64,000 nt of DNA from Myxococcales bacterium. GTDB lineage: Bacteria; Myxococcota_A; Polyangia; Polyangiales; Polyangiaceae. The position numbers were made by a program, and so were the translations under genes. The DNA is taken from positions 53,432-117,431 of the forward strand of contig JANXLV010000139.1 of the NCBI GenBank assembly GCA_025355005.1. The letters are read 5' to 3'. This document shows, one piece after another, positions 51,655-61,175 of the stretch; positions within the stretch are counted from its first letter, which is position 1, and every line of letters begins with the position of its first letter. Below the pieces are notes generated by a model. It saw only the letters and a program-made list of their open reading frames with translations. It was not told the origin of the DNA and did not search any database.

Positions 51655-54375
51655 TCACGACGGGCCGAAGAACGCGTCGGCGTCGAGGCCCATCGTCGAC
51701 AGCTTCAACTTCTGGAAGATGGTCTCGGCGCGCTTCTCGAAGTCGCGCGCCTCTTCTGCCACCTTCGGGTCCGTCTGGTACTCGGGCGCGCGCTGGAGCA
51801 CGCGCGCATATACGCGGGCGCTCCGTGCGAGCTCCACGTCGTTTCCGATCTCCTCGAAGATCCAGATCGACTGCAGGAGGTGGCCGCGCGCTTCCAGGAT
51901 GTCCGCATCGGAGCCCTCCATCACGCGCAGCTCGCCCAGGCTCCGGAGCGCGACGCCCAGCTGCACCTTGCTCTGGATCTCGCGGAAGAGGGCGACCGCA
52001 TGTTCGATGTGATCGCGCGCGTTCTTCGTGTCCTTGGCGGCGATGTACGCTTTGCCCAGGCCTCGCATGGCCTCCGCGAGGCCCATCTTGTCGCCGAGGT
52101 CCGTCGCGATCTCGCTTGCCTCCGTGAGGTGCTCGATCGCCGGCCCTAGATCCCCCAGACGGGTCTCCGCCTCGCCGATGTTGGAGAGCACGAGGGCAAT
52201 GCGGCCCTTGTCGCCCGTCTCCTTCGCCACCTCGAGCGCCTCGCGGAACAGCGTGAGCGCGCGCCCGTCGTCGCGCTGGTCCTGCGCGATGGTCCCCAGG
52301 TTGTTGAGCGTCATGCACACGCCGACGAGGTCACCGATCTCGCGCCGGATGCGCAGCGCCTGCTCGAACGCGTCCAGCGCGAGCTTGTACTGTCCGGAGT
52401 CCTGGTAGACCAGACCCAGGTTGTTGAGAGACAGCGCGATCGATCGGCGATCACCGAGCCGACGACGCATGGTCAAACCACGCTGCGTGAACTCGAGCGC
52501 CTTCTCGTAGTCGCCACGGAGCCAGTGGAGCTTGCCGATGTCATCGGTGGTGCTCGCGATGCCGCGCTCGTCGCCAGCGTCGTCGAAGAGCGCCAGCGCA
52601 GCGTCGAGGTGCTTCTTCGCGAGGTCCAGCCGGCCGTTTTCGCGATGCAAGCGGCCGATGCGGCTGTGCGCGGCGCCGCCCTTTGCGCGCGCGTCGATGC
52701 GGTACGCGCGGTCGCGCATCTCGAGAAAGACGGTGAGCGCCTCCGCATTGCGTCCGAGCAACTGCAATACGTCGCCGTAGTGGTGGAGCGCGTCCAGGCG
52801 GAGCTTGGGGTCCGCCTCCTTGCCATCCGAGAGGTGCGAGAGGCCCTTCTGGTAGTACTCGGCGGCCTTGCCGTTGGCGTAGTGCGTGCGCGCGAGATCG
52901 CCCGCTTCCAGGTACGTCGCACCAGCCTGCACGCGCAGGCCGGCGAGCTCCCGATGGCGCGCGAGCATGCCGAGTGACTCCTCGTGCTGCGCCACCTGCG
53001 GCTGGAAGGCGAGCCAGTCCGCGACAGCGTGATGGAAGGACTGCGCCTCTGCTTGCGGTGTGAGCTTCTGCAGCGTCTCGCGCTCCAGGTTGTGCTTGAA
53101 GACGTACTCCTCGTCGTCTGCGAACGTGCTGTCCGGCAGCCGCAGGATGTAGTCGCGATCGCGCAGGTCCTTGAGCGAACCCAGGATGCGGTCCACGTCG
53201 GAGGCCTCCGACACGCTCCAGATCTCGCGCGCGACGGCGTTCTGCCGCCACATCGCGACGAGCCCGCCGAGCCAGAACACACCACCCATGGCGGCAGCGC
53301 GCTCGAGTAGCTCACGCTCGTAACCAGAGAGCGCGGCGATGCGCGCGTTGACGGCGTCCTGAACGGTGAGCGGTAGCCGTACGCGATCGAGCTTGTCGAT
53401 GTGAACATCGAAGCCCTTCGCAGCGCTCTGTTCGTCGGAGTCGCCGGTGCCATCGTTCGTGCGCGGGGTGATGACGCCGATGTCGAAGAAGATGCGAACC
53501 ATCTGCTCGAGCAGCGCGGGGTTGCCGCCCGCCAGCGTGCTCGCGGCGGTGGCGAGCTCATCGCACTCGTCCGGGTCGCACGTTCCGGAGAGGAGGCGCT
53601 CCATCACGGCGGCCGAATCCTCTTCGGACAGCGGGCCGAGCTCGACGCGGGTGTGCGCGGGGCCGCGAAGCTTGCGCCAGCCATCGCGCCGCACGTAGAG
53701 CTCGGGCCCTGCGACGGCGACGACCAGGACCGGGGCCTCCAGCGCCGCGATGAGCGACTCGAGCAGCTCGAGCGCCTCGTCGTGCGCGTTCTGAAGATCG
53801 TCGAAGACGAGGACGACGGGACCCCCATAGGCCTCCGGCCGGAACGGATCCTCGCGCGCGTCCGCCTCCAGGAAGCGGCGAAGCACCACACGGCGGAGCT
53901 GGCGCACCTGTGCTGCGTCCGCCATCACCGCATCCACGAGCGGAGAGCTCACGAAGGGCAGCTCGATCAGCTGACCGATGAAGAAACAAACGTCACCGAC
54001 CTTGCGGTCCTCGAGCACCTGGGCGAGATGCTCGCGTACAGCCGCGCGCTGACCGTCACCATCCATGTCCTTCGTGAAGGCGAACCGCTGCCGGAGGATC
54101 TGCGCGAACACGCCGAAAGCCGCGCCGTCCTCCCGCGCAGAGCCGCAGTACACGCGGACCGGACGCACGTCGGAGTCCGCCTGCGCAAGGGCGACGAAGT
54201 CCTGCACCAGTCGCGATTTTCCGATACCCGGCGCCCCGGTGATCGTCACCACTTCACAGCTACGGGCCTCACGCACGCGTGTCAGCGCAGACTCCAGCGC
54301 GGCGAGCTCGTCAGCGCGGCCGATGAGCTCCGGCGGGGAGCTCGGGGGAGGAACGTAGCTCGGGGAACGTTGCAT
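51655..54375 (-). CDS. STAND-like ATPase with TPR repeats
   Basis: This 906-residue protein opens with an AAA-type NTPase domain: Walker A GAPGIGKS (about 47-54) and Walker B VLVFDDLQN. A helical linker follows, then about ten TPR units in the second half (for example LALDAFEQALRIRREIGD, RALTLFREALEVAKETGD). This matches signal-transducing ATPases that change assembly on ligand binding. There is no kinase, cyclase or DNA-binding domain, so output is by protein contacts. It is convergent with the MMPL gene. Confidence 0.85.
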   Translation of the reverse strand: MQRSPSYVPPPSSPPELIGRADELAALESALTRVREARSCEVVTITGAPGIGKSRLVQDFVALAQADSDVRPVRVYCGSAREDGAAFGVFAQILRQRFAFTKDMDGDGQRAAVREHLAQVLEDRKVGDVCFFIGQLIELPFVSSPLVDAVMADAAQVRQLRRVVLRRFLEADAREDPFRPEAYGGPVVLVFDDLQNAHDEALELLESLIAALEAPVLVVAVAGPELYVRRDGWRKLRGPAHTRVELGPLSEEDSAAVMERLLSGTCDPDECDELATAASTLAGGNPALLEQMVRIFFDIGVITPRTNDGTGDSDEQSAAKGFDVHIDKLDRVRLPLTVQDAVNARIAALSGYERELLERAAAMGGVFWLGGLVAMWRQNAVAREIWSVSEASDVDRILGSLKDLRDRDYILRLPDSTFADDEEYVFKHNLERETLQKLTPQAEAQSFHHAVADWLAFQPQVAQHEESLGMLARHRELAGLRVQAGATYLEAGDLARTHYANGKAAEYYQKGLSHLSDGKEADPKLRLDALHHYGDVLQLLGRNAEALTVFLEMRDRAYRIDARAKGGAAHSRIGRLHRENGRLDLAKKHLDAALALFDDAGDERGIASTTDDIGKLHWLRGDYEKALEFTQRGLTMRRRLGDRRSIALSLNNLGLVYQDSGQYKLALDAFEQALRIRREIGDLVGVCMTLNNLGTIAQDQRDDGRALTLFREALEVAKETGDKGRIALVLSNIGEAETRLGDLGPAIEHLTEASEIATDLGDKMGLAEAMRGLGKAYIAAKDTKNARDHIEHAVALFREIQSKVQLGVALRSLGELRVMEGSDADILEARGHLLQSIWIFEEIGNDVELARSARVYARVLQRAPEYQTDPKVAEEARDFEKRAETIFQKLKLSTMGLDADAFFGPS

Positions 54376-54408
54376 CTGTGGTGACTGCCACAGTCTACCG
54401 CAATCCCG

Positions 54409-55572
54409 TCATGGAGTATCGACGCCGTCGACGTCGTCGATGGGGTCTTTCGGCGCCTCCGGAGCCCTCTCGGCCTTCTCGGGCGCCACGGGCTCCGTCG
54501 CGTGGACGGGCGCCGCGGGCTTGTTCTCGCTCGGCCGAAGCGGACTGCCAATGGCTGCCGAATCGAGCCCCGCGACCTGCGGCGTGAGTCGCGGGATGGG
54601 CGCCTCGTCCGCCTTCTGGCTCGCCGCGGTGCGCTCGTCATCGTCGTCGTTCTTCCTCTTCGCGTGATCCGCGGGCGGCTTCTGGGCTGCACCGGCGTGC
54701 GCCTGGTGAGCCGTGTGCGCTGCGCTCTTCGCGGGTGCCTTCTTCGCGACGTGACGCTCGACCTCGGGCTGCTCGACGCATTTCGTCATGTGGGCCGGGC
54801 ACGCGATGCGCACGTGGAAGTGATCGTCGTGCGGCAGCGCGCCGTGCGGCTGAGCCAGCGTCTCGGACGCGCGGATGCGGAGCGGCAGCGGCACGCCCAT
54901 GCGCTCTGCGTAGGCAAGGAGCCGCGCCTTCAGCGGCGCAGCGACGAAGATGTGCGTCGCGCGCGCGACCGGGTCCGTCAGCAATGCCGACACGAGCGCC
55001 CAGTTACGCGCATCGTCGAAGTGCGCGCCTGGCCAGGTCTTCGCCTTGCCGTCGCCCGTGAACGCCACGAAGCTCTGCTCGTAGATCGGCTTCTTCTGAT
55101 CGTTCATGATGTAGAACCCGACGTCCGCGTCGCGCCCGCTCTCGTGTGACGCGTGGCGATCGATCTCGCCGCCTCCGCGCCTGGACAGATCGCCCACCGT
55201 GAGGATCGCATCGGGATAGTGCCTGCGCACCTGCCGCGCCGCGCGGTCGATCATGCCCACGAGCGGAGGCAGGCCCCAGCGGACATCTTGCCCTGCATGA
55301 TCGGGGACGATGCGGAGGTACGGCGCCTCCATCAGGTGCGCTCCGCCGTGCAGCTGCCCGTGCGTGGGCGAGCCGAGCGAGAGCCCCGGCTGCGGAGCCA
55401 CGCGCGCTTGCGCATGCGGATGCTTCTTGGCGGACCCGGACGCGGGCGTCGGAGAGGCGGCGCTGGCGGTTCCTTCGCGTAGCCCGAACGGCGAGGCGAA
55501 CGCGGTGAGCAGGACGAGCGACTGAACCAGGGCCTTGGCAATGCTTCGCACGATGCTTGAAAAAAGCCACAC
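54409..55572 (-). CDS. MepA-like murein endopeptidase (M74) with long tail
   Basis: This protein of about 387 residues has a signal peptide ([11 protein letters not shown] ... TASA). A penicillin-insensitive murein endopeptidase domain follows: [31 protein letters not shown] and DDHFHVRI provide the zinc ligands of the LAS fold. It cuts D-Ala-mDAP cross-links. The last 130 residues are Lys/Ala/Pro/Asp-rich and disordered. No ATG lies upstream of the signal; GTG 55572 or GTG 55551 is likely. It is divergent from the CoA-transferase operon. Confidence 0.83.
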   Translation of the reverse strand: MWLFSSIVRSIAKALVQSLVLLTAFASPFGLREGTASAASPTPASGSAKKHPHAQARVAPQPGLSLGSPTHGQLHGGAHLMEAPYLRIVPDHAGQDVRWGLPPLVGMIDRAARQVRRHYPDAILTVGDLSRRGGGEIDRHASHESGRDADVGFYIMNDQKKPIYEQSFVAFTGDGKAKTWPGAHFDDARNWALVSALLTDPVARATHIFVAAPLKARLLAYAERMGVPLPLRIRASETLAQPHGALPHDDHFHVRIACPAHMTKCVEQPEVERHVAKKAPAKSAAHTAHQAHAGAAQKPPADHAKRKNDDDDERTAASQKADEAPIPRLTPQVAGLDSAAIGSPLRPSENKPAAPVHATEPVAPEKAERAPEAPKDPIDDVDGVDTP

Positions 55573-55634
55573 GCGAGCGCCAGGGGCCAAGTTTTCGCGG
55601 GAAATGGTAGGCTGTCGCCCTCTCGTTTCAGAAG

Positions 55635-55640
55635 AAGGAG
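55635..55640 (+). promoter_or_regulatory. Shine-Dalgarno that fixes a TTG start
   Basis: AAGGAG lies 7 bases before the TTG at 55648, the first codon of the CoA-transferase A subunit. The nearby ATG at 55641 is out of frame and too close, so the TTG is the true start. Confidence 0.8.
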
Positions 55641-55647
55641 ATGCACT

Positions 55648-56394
55648 TTGAACAAGATTGTCTCGAGCGCCCAGGAGGCCTGCGCCGACATCCCGAGCGG
55701 CGCCACCGTCCTCGCGGGCGGCTTCGGCCTCTGCGGCATCCCTGAGAACTCCATCCGGGCCCTCAGGGAGCACGGCCAGAAGAACCTCGTCTTCGTCTCC
55801 AACAACTGCGGCGTGGACGATTTCGGCCTCGGGATCCTGCTCAAGAATAAGCAGATATCGAAGATGGTCTCGAGCTACGTCGGCGAGAACAAGGAGTTCG
55901 AGCGCCAGTACCTCTCGGGTGAGCTCGAGGTGGAGCTCTGTCCGCAGGGCACGCTCGCCGAGCGCATCCGCGCGGGCGGCGCAGGAATACCTGCATTCTA
56001 CACGCCCACCGGCGCAGGCACCGCCGTGTCCGATGGCGGCCTGCCGCTGAAGTACGCCGCCGACGGCAGCGTCGCGAAGTACAGCGAGAAGAAGGAGATC
56101 CGTGAGTTCGACGGGCGCGCCTACGTGCTCGAGCCCGCCATCAAGGGCGACTTCGCGATCATCAAGGCATGGAAGGGCGACCGCTTCGGCAACCTCGTCT
56201 ACCGACACACCGCGATGAACTTCAACCCGATGATGGCGATGGCCGCGAAGGTCACCATCGCCGAGGTCGAGGAGATCGTGGAGGTCGGGGAGATCCCGCC
56301 GGCGCAGATCCACACGCCAGGCATCTACGTCTCGCGCATCTTCAAGGGCGCAGGATACGAGAAGCGAATCGAGCGAAGGACGGTGCGGTCATGA
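55648..56394 (+). CDS. scoA: 3-oxoacid CoA-transferase, subunit A
   Basis: This 248-residue alpha subunit of a succinyl-CoA:3-ketoacid CoA-transferase has [10 protein letters not shown] near the N-terminus (CoA-binding loop), [15 protein letters not shown] and [11 protein letters not shown]. It starts at TTG 55648 with a strong Shine-Dalgarno at 55635-55640. The enzyme activates acetoacetate or related 3-oxoacids using succinyl-CoA. Its stop overlaps the subunit B start (ATGA). It heads a four-gene operon. Confidence 0.92.
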   Translation: MNKIVSSAQEACADIPSGATVLAGGFGLCGIPENSIRALREHGQKNLVFVSNNCGVDDFGLGILLKNKQISKMVSSYVGENKEFERQYLSGELEVELCPQGTLAERIRAGGAGIPAFYTPTGAGTAVSDGGLPLKYAADGSVAKYSEKKEIREFDGRAYVLEPAIKGDFAIIKAWKGDRFGNLVYRHTAMNFNPMMAMAAKVTIAEVEEIVEVGEIPPAQIHTPGIYVSRIFKGAGYEKRIERRTVRS

Positions 56395-57053
56395 CACTGA
56401 AAGGCCTCACCCGCGAGCAGATCGCGCAGCGCGCCGCCAAGGAGCTCTGCGACGGCTACTACGTCAACCTCGGCATCGGCATGCCGACGCTCGTGGCGAA
56501 CTACATCCCCAAGGGCGTCGAGGTCGTCCTCCAGAGCGAGAACGGGCTCCTCGGGATCGGCCCCTATCCCAGCGAGAAGGAGATCGACGCGGATCTGATC
56601 AACGCTGGAAAGGAGACCGTGACCATGCTTCCGGGCTCGGCGATCTTCTCGTCTGCGGAGAGCTTCGAGATGATCCGGGGCGGTCACATCGACCTCGCGA
56701 TCCTCGGCGCGATGCAGGTCTCCGAGAAGGGCGACCTCGCGAACTGGATGATCCCCGGCAAGATGGTGAAGGGCATGGGCGGGGCCATGGATCTCGTCGC
56801 CAGCGCTCGCCGCGTGGTCGTGATCATGGATCACGCCGCGAAGGATGGCGCACCCAAGATCCTGAACGAGTGCAACTTGCCGCTCACGGGCCGCAAGGTC
56901 GTGCACCGCATCATCACGGACCTCGCGACGATCGACGTCACCGCAGACGGGCTCATCCTGCGCGAGGTGGCGCCGGGTCTCTCCGCGCGCGATGTGCAGT
57001 CCGTCACCGAGCCCACGCTCAAGGTGTCGCCCGATCTCGCGTCCATGGCCTGA
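56391..57053 (+). CDS. scoB: 3-oxoacid CoA-transferase, subunit B
   Basis: This 220-residue beta subunit contains the catalytic Glu E50 in [27 protein letters not shown] and [40 protein letters not shown] are fully typical of ScoB/AtoA. The enzyme is active as an AB heterodimer or heterotetramer. It starts within the stop of subunit A and is followed after 1 base by an acetyltransferase gene. Confidence 0.94.
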   Translation: MTLKGLTREQIAQRAAKELCDGYYVNLGIGMPTLVANYIPKGVEVVLQSENGLLGIGPYPSEKEIDADLINAGKETVTMLPGSAIFSSAESFEMIRGGHIDLAILGAMQVSEKGDLANWMIPGKMVKGMGGAMDLVASARRVVVIMDHAAKDGAPKILNECNLPLTGRKVVHRIITDLATIDVTADGLILREVAPGLSARDVQSVTEPTLKVSPDLASMA

Positions 57054-57054
57054 G

Positions 57055-57537
57055 ATGTTGCCGGCCGCGATCAGGAAGGCGACTGCTGACGACGTCGGGC
57101 TGATCCTGGCGCTCGTCCGCGAGCTCGCGCTCGACGAGAAGGAGCCGGACGCGGTGATCGCACGGGAGGAGGACTACCTCCGCGACGGCTTCGGCGAGAG
57201 CCCGAAGTTCCACGTGCTCATCGCGGAGCGCGACGGTGTGGCCGTGGGTTTCGCGTTCTACTTCTTCGGCTACTCGACGTGGCTCGGGCGCTCCGTGCTG
57301 AAGCTGGAGGATCTCTTCGTGCGCCCTTCCGCGCGAGGGAACGGCACTGGCCGCGCGCTCATGCAGCGGCTCGCCGAGATCGCCAAAGACCAAGGCTGCC
57401 CCCGTTTCGAGTGGCAGGTTCTGGACTGGAACACGCCCGCGAAGGAGTTCTACGAACGCCTGGGCGCGAGGGTAGAGCGTCAGTGGGAGCACGTCCGGAT
57501 GACGGACCCCGCGCTGTCGAGGCTCGCGAAGCAATGA
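57055..57537 (+). CDS. GNAT acetyltransferase, diamine-acetyltransferase-like
   Basis: This 160-residue protein has the GNAT fold with CoA-binding VRPSARGNGTGRALMQ. GYSTWLGRSVLKLEDLFV and DWNTPAKEFYERLGA are strongly like spermidine/spermine N1-acetyltransferases. It may acetylate a polyamine or another amine, though no polyamine gene is adjacent. Its ATG lies 1 base after the scoB stop, and its stop overlaps the next gene, so it belongs to the CoA-transferase operon. Confidence 0.85.
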   Translation: MLPAAIRKATADDVGLILALVRELALDEKEPDAVIAREEDYLRDGFGESPKFHVLIAERDGVAVGFAFYFFGYSTWLGRSVLKLEDLFVRPSARGNGTGRALMQRLAEIAKDQGCPRFEWQVLDWNTPAKEFYERLGARVERQWEHVRMTDPALSRLAKQ

Positions 57538-58328
57538 GGTGCGGGCTCCTCGTTTTGGCGATCGTCCTGTCCGCGGGTGGTGGCTGTGGCGGCGAGAAGC
57601 GGTCGGAGGAGCCGAGGACCGTGGCGAACGTGGCTCCGGCGGGGAGCGGCGACGGCGGGCTTGCGGCGCGTCCCGAGCTCGACGTGCACGTGATCTGCGA
57701 GGTGTACACGCGCGCGGGAAAGAAGCTCGGCGCGGAGATCGACACGCGCCTGGAGGCCGGGTCCGTCACGGAGGATGAAGCGCGCGTGCTGATGCAGAAG
57801 CTCTTGCCGAGCGAGGCCGTGCCCGTGGTCCGCGCGATCATGAAGGACATGCATCTGTCGTCAGACGACGTGGTCGCCTATGAGCGCGCGCATCCGGAGA
57901 TCGTACAGCGCTGCGTGAGCGCCATGACGCATCGGCTGCAGCCGTCGATCATGCGCCTGGCGCGGGCCACGAGCGGCATCGCGTGGCGGACGGATCTCAC
58001 GCGGGCGCAGCAGGAGGCCGTGCGGGACAAGAAGCCGGTGCTCTACATCGGCTGCACGTCCATGGATCGGGGGTGCCGCGAGCTGGATCGCCAGACCTTC
58101 GCTGACCAGCGGGTCAAGGCGCGCCTCAAGGACGGCAGCATCATCCCCGTCTACGACGATCTGGCGGCCGAGGACGATCCGAACGCGGCGGCGCGAAAGA
58201 CGAAGCTCCACATCGACGCGCTGCCGGCGATCATCCTGTTCGACACGCACGGCGTGGAGCTCCGTCGATGGGCCACATTCGTTCCAGCGGATGTGCTTCT
58301 GCCGGAGCTCGTACGCGCGGCAAATTGA
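57534..58328 (+). CDS. Thioredoxin-fold lipoprotein with altered redox motif
   Basis: This 264-residue lipoprotein (signal ending SAGGGC) has a helical N-terminal half (about 45-140). A thioredoxin-like domain follows: KKPVLYIGCTSMDRGC, LDRQTFADQRVKARL, and cis-Pro in IDALPAIILFDTHG. The two Cys are spaced CX6C instead of the usual CxxC, so a standard disulfide exchange is unlikely. ATG 57534 overlaps the acetyltransferase stop (ATGA). Function unknown; possibly a redox or metal chaperone at the cell envelope. Confidence 0.72.
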   Translation: MRCGLLVLAIVLSAGGGCGGEKRSEEPRTVANVAPAGSGDGGLAARPELDVHVICEVYTRAGKKLGAEIDTRLEAGSVTEDEARVLMQKLLPSEAVPVVRAIMKDMHLSSDDVVAYERAHPEIVQRCVSAMTHRLQPSIMRLARATSGIAWRTDLTRAQQEAVRDKKPVLYIGCTSMDRGCRELDRQTFADQRVKARLKDGSIIPVYDDLAAEDDPNAAARKTKLHIDALPAIILFDTHGVELRRWATFVPADVLLPELVRAAN

Positions 58329-58406
58329 CACACTCCGTAAATGCCGCGCTGCGTAGGTCGATCTAGGCTTGCACATCGGGCTGGATGTGGGAACGCTTCC
58401 CCAGCG

Positions 58407-58700
58407 ATGATTGCAGCCCACGACCGACTCAGCTTGCGCATCTCCGACCCGACCGAGATGGGCCAGGACGGACGCAAGATCGAGGGCGAGACCGGGCGCG
58501 AGACCGATATCGCCGAGGCGGAGCTCCGCGAGGCCCTTCGTCTCGCGCGCGGCGCCTGTGAGCTGCTCGATCGCGCGGCGCCAGCATCCGGTCAGCGCGG
58601 CCATTCGATTCGCATCGCCCAGGCCATCTCCGAGAGCCTCGTCACCGAGCTCGAGATGGTGACGGGCAAAGGCGTCATGCGCGCCAAGCGCATCACCTGA
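58407..58700 (+). CDS. Small hypothetical protein
   Basis: This 97-residue acidic, helical protein has strong G/C third-position bias and no recognisable domain. The sequence DIAEAELREALRLARGACELLDR may be an amphipathic helix. ATG 58407 is chosen because the upstream part of the frame (to 58341) lacks coding bias. It lies between the thioredoxin-like lipoprotein and the tRNA-like gene. Confidence 0.5.
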   Translation: MIAAHDRLSLRISDPTEMGQDGRKIEGETGRETDIAEAELREALRLARGACELLDRAAPASGQRGHSIRIAQAISESLVTELEMVTGKGVMRAKRIT

Positions 58701-58722
58701 GGCGTCAACTGAGAGACACGCG

Positions 58723-58748
58723 GGCCGGCACTGGGTAGACTGCCGGCC
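58723..58748 (+). terminator. Hairpin GGCCGGCA/TGCCGGCC before the tRNA-like gene
   Basis: Exact 8-bp arms (58723-58730 and 58741-58748) flank a 10-base loop. It lies after the stop at 58700 and 9 bases before the tRNA-like gene. There is no good T-tract, so it may be an operator or processing site. A TAGACT (58736-58741) in the loop could be a -10 element for the tRNA. Confidence 0.4.
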
Positions 58749-58757
58749 GCAGTTCCT

Positions 58758-58829
58758 CTTGGAGAAGCTCAGTGGTGGAGCATCCGGCTTCATACCGGAA
58801 GGGCGCAGGTTCGAATCCTGCCTCCAAGT
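58758..58829 (+). tRNA. tRNA-like gene with CTTCATA anticodon loop (formal anticodon TCA)
   Basis: This 72-base cloverleaf has perfect stems: acceptor CTTGGAG/CTCCAAG, D-arm GCTC/GAGC, anticodon TCCGG/CCGGA, T-arm GCAGG-TTCGAAT-CCTGC, and a short variable loop. The 7-base anticodon loop CTTCATA places TCA at positions 34-36, which would read UGA. CAT (Met) would need a one-base shift that breaks the stem. Position 8 is A instead of the near-universal U, position 37 is T, and no 3' CCA is encoded. It lacks the long variable arm of tRNA-Sec. Confidence 0.7.
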
Positions 58830-58832
58830 CTC

Positions 58833-61175
58833 ATGCAGAACGACAGGCGGGACACCGAGTTTCCCCAGGCAAGCGCGAACCCTGGCTACGCGCTCGACGA
58901 GCTTGCGCGCGCGCTCGCCGCGCAGAACGGTGCCGCCGATGAACGCGCGCGGGCGAACGCGGACCACCGCGTAGAAGCGTGGCGTCGCGTGCTCACGGGG
59001 ATGACGAGCGGCGCCCTCGAGATCGGCGCGCGCGAGCCGGTGCAAAACGTGCCCGCGTGGGCAACGCTCGAGGTCGCGCACGGCGGCTTCGCGACGGGAG
59101 GCCTCCTGGCAGGTGGCCCGCTCCTCGCTCACGAACGAGCTCTCCTCGCCCACGTGGCGTCCGCGCCTGCGCCCGGCGTGGGCGAACGAGCTCTCCTCAA
59201 CGTCTTCTACCTCTCCGACGAGGGTCGACGGCGTCTGGATGAGATGCGCGCGAATGGTACGTTCCGGGTGAACGTCCCGGAAGAGGGGGCGCTGCTCGTC
59301 GTGTCGTTCCTGCTGGCGCGTGGGGACAACGCGCGCGCCGAGTCGATCCTCGAGGCGATCGCGCCGTTCATGGACCGCCTGCGGTTCTATCCCGTCCCCG
59401 ATCCGCGCCCACTGCTCTCGACGTCCGTCGTCAGCGTCGCAAAGGTCGCGGACGTACGAACGGCGCTCTCGCGGAGGCGACCAAAGCCGGCGATCGTCCG
59501 TATGAACGACGCGCTCACTTTGTGGCTGCCTCTCTACGATCGCGTCGCGAGCCTCTTCCTGATGACCGTGAAGGGGCCCGCGCCCACGTTCGTGCGCGGC
59601 GCGGACGGCGCACTGCTCCTGCGCCCCGACCGGCAGCCTTTGCTCCAGGGTGGGCTCCCCTGCCAGCGCTTTCCGGAGGGCTTCGCGGACGAGGCGCGCG
59701 CAACCTGTGCACTCTACACTGAATTGCGACAGCGCCACGCGAGCGCTCACGGCGCACCACACGGAGCATCCGAGCCGATCTCCCCGAACATGGCGACGCT
59801 GCTCGCCTACGCCGCGACCGCCGCGCGTGACCCGAAGGCCCTGGGCGAGCGCGACGTCGCACGTATCCGACGCGCGCTGGCGGGGTTTTGCACGAAGCAC
59901 GGCGCGCCGGGCTCCTGGAAGCACGCGCACCTGCGCGCCAGGCAGGCGGCGTGGGCGAAGCGACCCCTCCACGCGGACCTCGCGCACGTCCTCGGGGACC
60001 GGCTCGCGCGGCGACCGCAGGACGCTGGGCTGTCATCGCTCGAAGGGCTGAATGACGACGCAGCGATCCCTCCGCACCTGATGTCCAAGCTCACGCGATG
60101 CATCGAGGGCACCATCGACGAGCTGGTCCGGCGGCGCATCGTGACCTCCGGCGAGGTGCTCGCGCTCGTGCTGCCGCAGGTGACCTCGCAGATCCGTGCG
60201 CTGGGCATCGGGGACCCGGAGCTCAGCCGGGTCTACGCGGCGATCTACGGTGCGTTCCGCAAGCGGCGCTCGCTCCTGCTGCTCGATCTGGGGAGCCAGG
60301 TGAAGCTCGCAGAGCTGCCATGGGTGCAGGCGATCGAGCGCTTTCGTGATGGAAGCGTCGGCGAGGCCGCGGCCGCGCGCACCACGCTCGAGCAGGTCGC
60401 CACGCTCCACGTGACCGCTTTCCCGGAGACCATCTTTCCGAACAAGCTCGTGACCGAGCTCGTCGCGCTCGCAAAGGGCGCCGGCCTCGTGCTCCCTCTC
60501 ACGGAGGAGCTGGCCGCGGACATCTTCATGGGCGCGTTCACTCCCAAGTTCGTGGCCGCCGCGAGGGTCGCCGCCGAGCTTCTCACGGGCTCGCCATATG
60601 AGCGCTACTACGGCATCCCGTATGACCGCGTGCGCTCGCTGGGGGACGGCGGTGAGAAGCCAGAGCTGGAGCTCGCCCGTCTGTGCGTGGAGCTGTCCCG
60701 GCAGCGCGACCTTCCGCGGTTCGGCACGCCTGCGCAGAACGGCCGCATCATCGAGCAACAGCAGATCGTGACCACGCACGACCTCGCACAGCTCTTCTCC
60801 GCGCTTGGCCTCCACAACGCGCTCCGTGGTGAGCTCCGTCACCTAGCCGAGCGCGCGTTTCATCACGCCGCGAAGCTGCTCGGGACGAAGCACGGTGGAA
60901 AGACTGGTCTGCGTGCGCGCAAGGACGCCGCGTACGCGTTTCGTCAGATGCTCTTCTTCCTGTCCTTTGTCTCGGAGGACGAGCTCTTTGCGTTCTCCAT
61001 CTGGGCGGAAGAGACCGTGTCGGCACAGCCCGAGGACGCCTCCGCGCGACTCGGTCCGTTCTGGCGCGGCGTCTCGCACGTGCTCGCGGACGGTGCGTTC
61101 GACGACGACGGGCGCGGACCGGGGGATGCCGTTCGCTTCCTGGGCTGGACAACGATCGCCGCCCGGGACAGCTAG
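58833..61175 (+). CDS. Large hypothetical protein of 780 residues
   Basis: I do not recognise this protein. It has no signal or membrane segment, is Ala/Arg/Leu-rich and predominantly helical. It contains RMNDALTLWLPLYDRVASLFL, LTRCIEGTIDELVRRRIVTSGEVLALVLPQVTSQI and FHHAAKLLGTKHGGKTGLRARKDAAYAFRQMLFFL. Third-position GC is high throughout, so it is a real gene. Its ATG at 58833 is only 3 bases after the tRNA-like gene, and its stop TAG is shared (CTAG) with the convergent lipoprotein. Confidence 0.75.
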   Translation: MQNDRRDTEFPQASANPGYALDELARALAAQNGAADERARANADHRVEAWRRVLTGMTSGALEIGAREPVQNVPAWATLEVAHGGFATGGLLAGGPLLAHERALLAHVASAPAPGVGERALLNVFYLSDEGRRRLDEMRANGTFRVNVPEEGALLVVSFLLARGDNARAESILEAIAPFMDRLRFYPVPDPRPLLSTSVVSVAKVADVRTALSRRRPKPAIVRMNDALTLWLPLYDRVASLFLMTVKGPAPTFVRGADGALLLRPDRQPLLQGGLPCQRFPEGFADEARATCALYTELRQRHASAHGAPHGASEPISPNMATLLAYAATAARDPKALGERDVARIRRALAGFCTKHGAPGSWKHAHLRARQAAWAKRPLHADLAHVLGDRLARRPQDAGLSSLEGLNDDAAIPPHLMSKLTRCIEGTIDELVRRRIVTSGEVLALVLPQVTSQIRALGIGDPELSRVYAAIYGAFRKRRSLLLLDLGSQVKLAELPWVQAIERFRDGSVGEAAAARTTLEQVATLHVTAFPETIFPNKLVTELVALAKGAGLVLPLTEELAADIFMGAFTPKFVAAARVAAELLTGSPYERYYGIPYDRVRSLGDGGEKPELELARLCVELSRQRDLPRFGTPAQNGRIIEQQQIVTTHDLAQLFSALGLHNALRGELRHLAERAFHHAAKLLGTKHGGKTGLRARKDAAYAFRQMLFFLSFVSEDELFAFSIWAEETVSAQPEDASARLGPFWRGVSHVLADGAFDDDGRGPGDAVRFLGWTTIAARDS

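Noticed and set aside
58758..58829. Selenocysteine tRNA
   Set aside because: The anticodon would fit, but the 7-bp acceptor stem and 5-base variable loop do not; no selA, selB or selD in the window.
57861..59987. 708-codon minus-strand frame
   Set aside because: It crosses the tRNA-like gene and is antisense to several plus-strand genes with better motifs.
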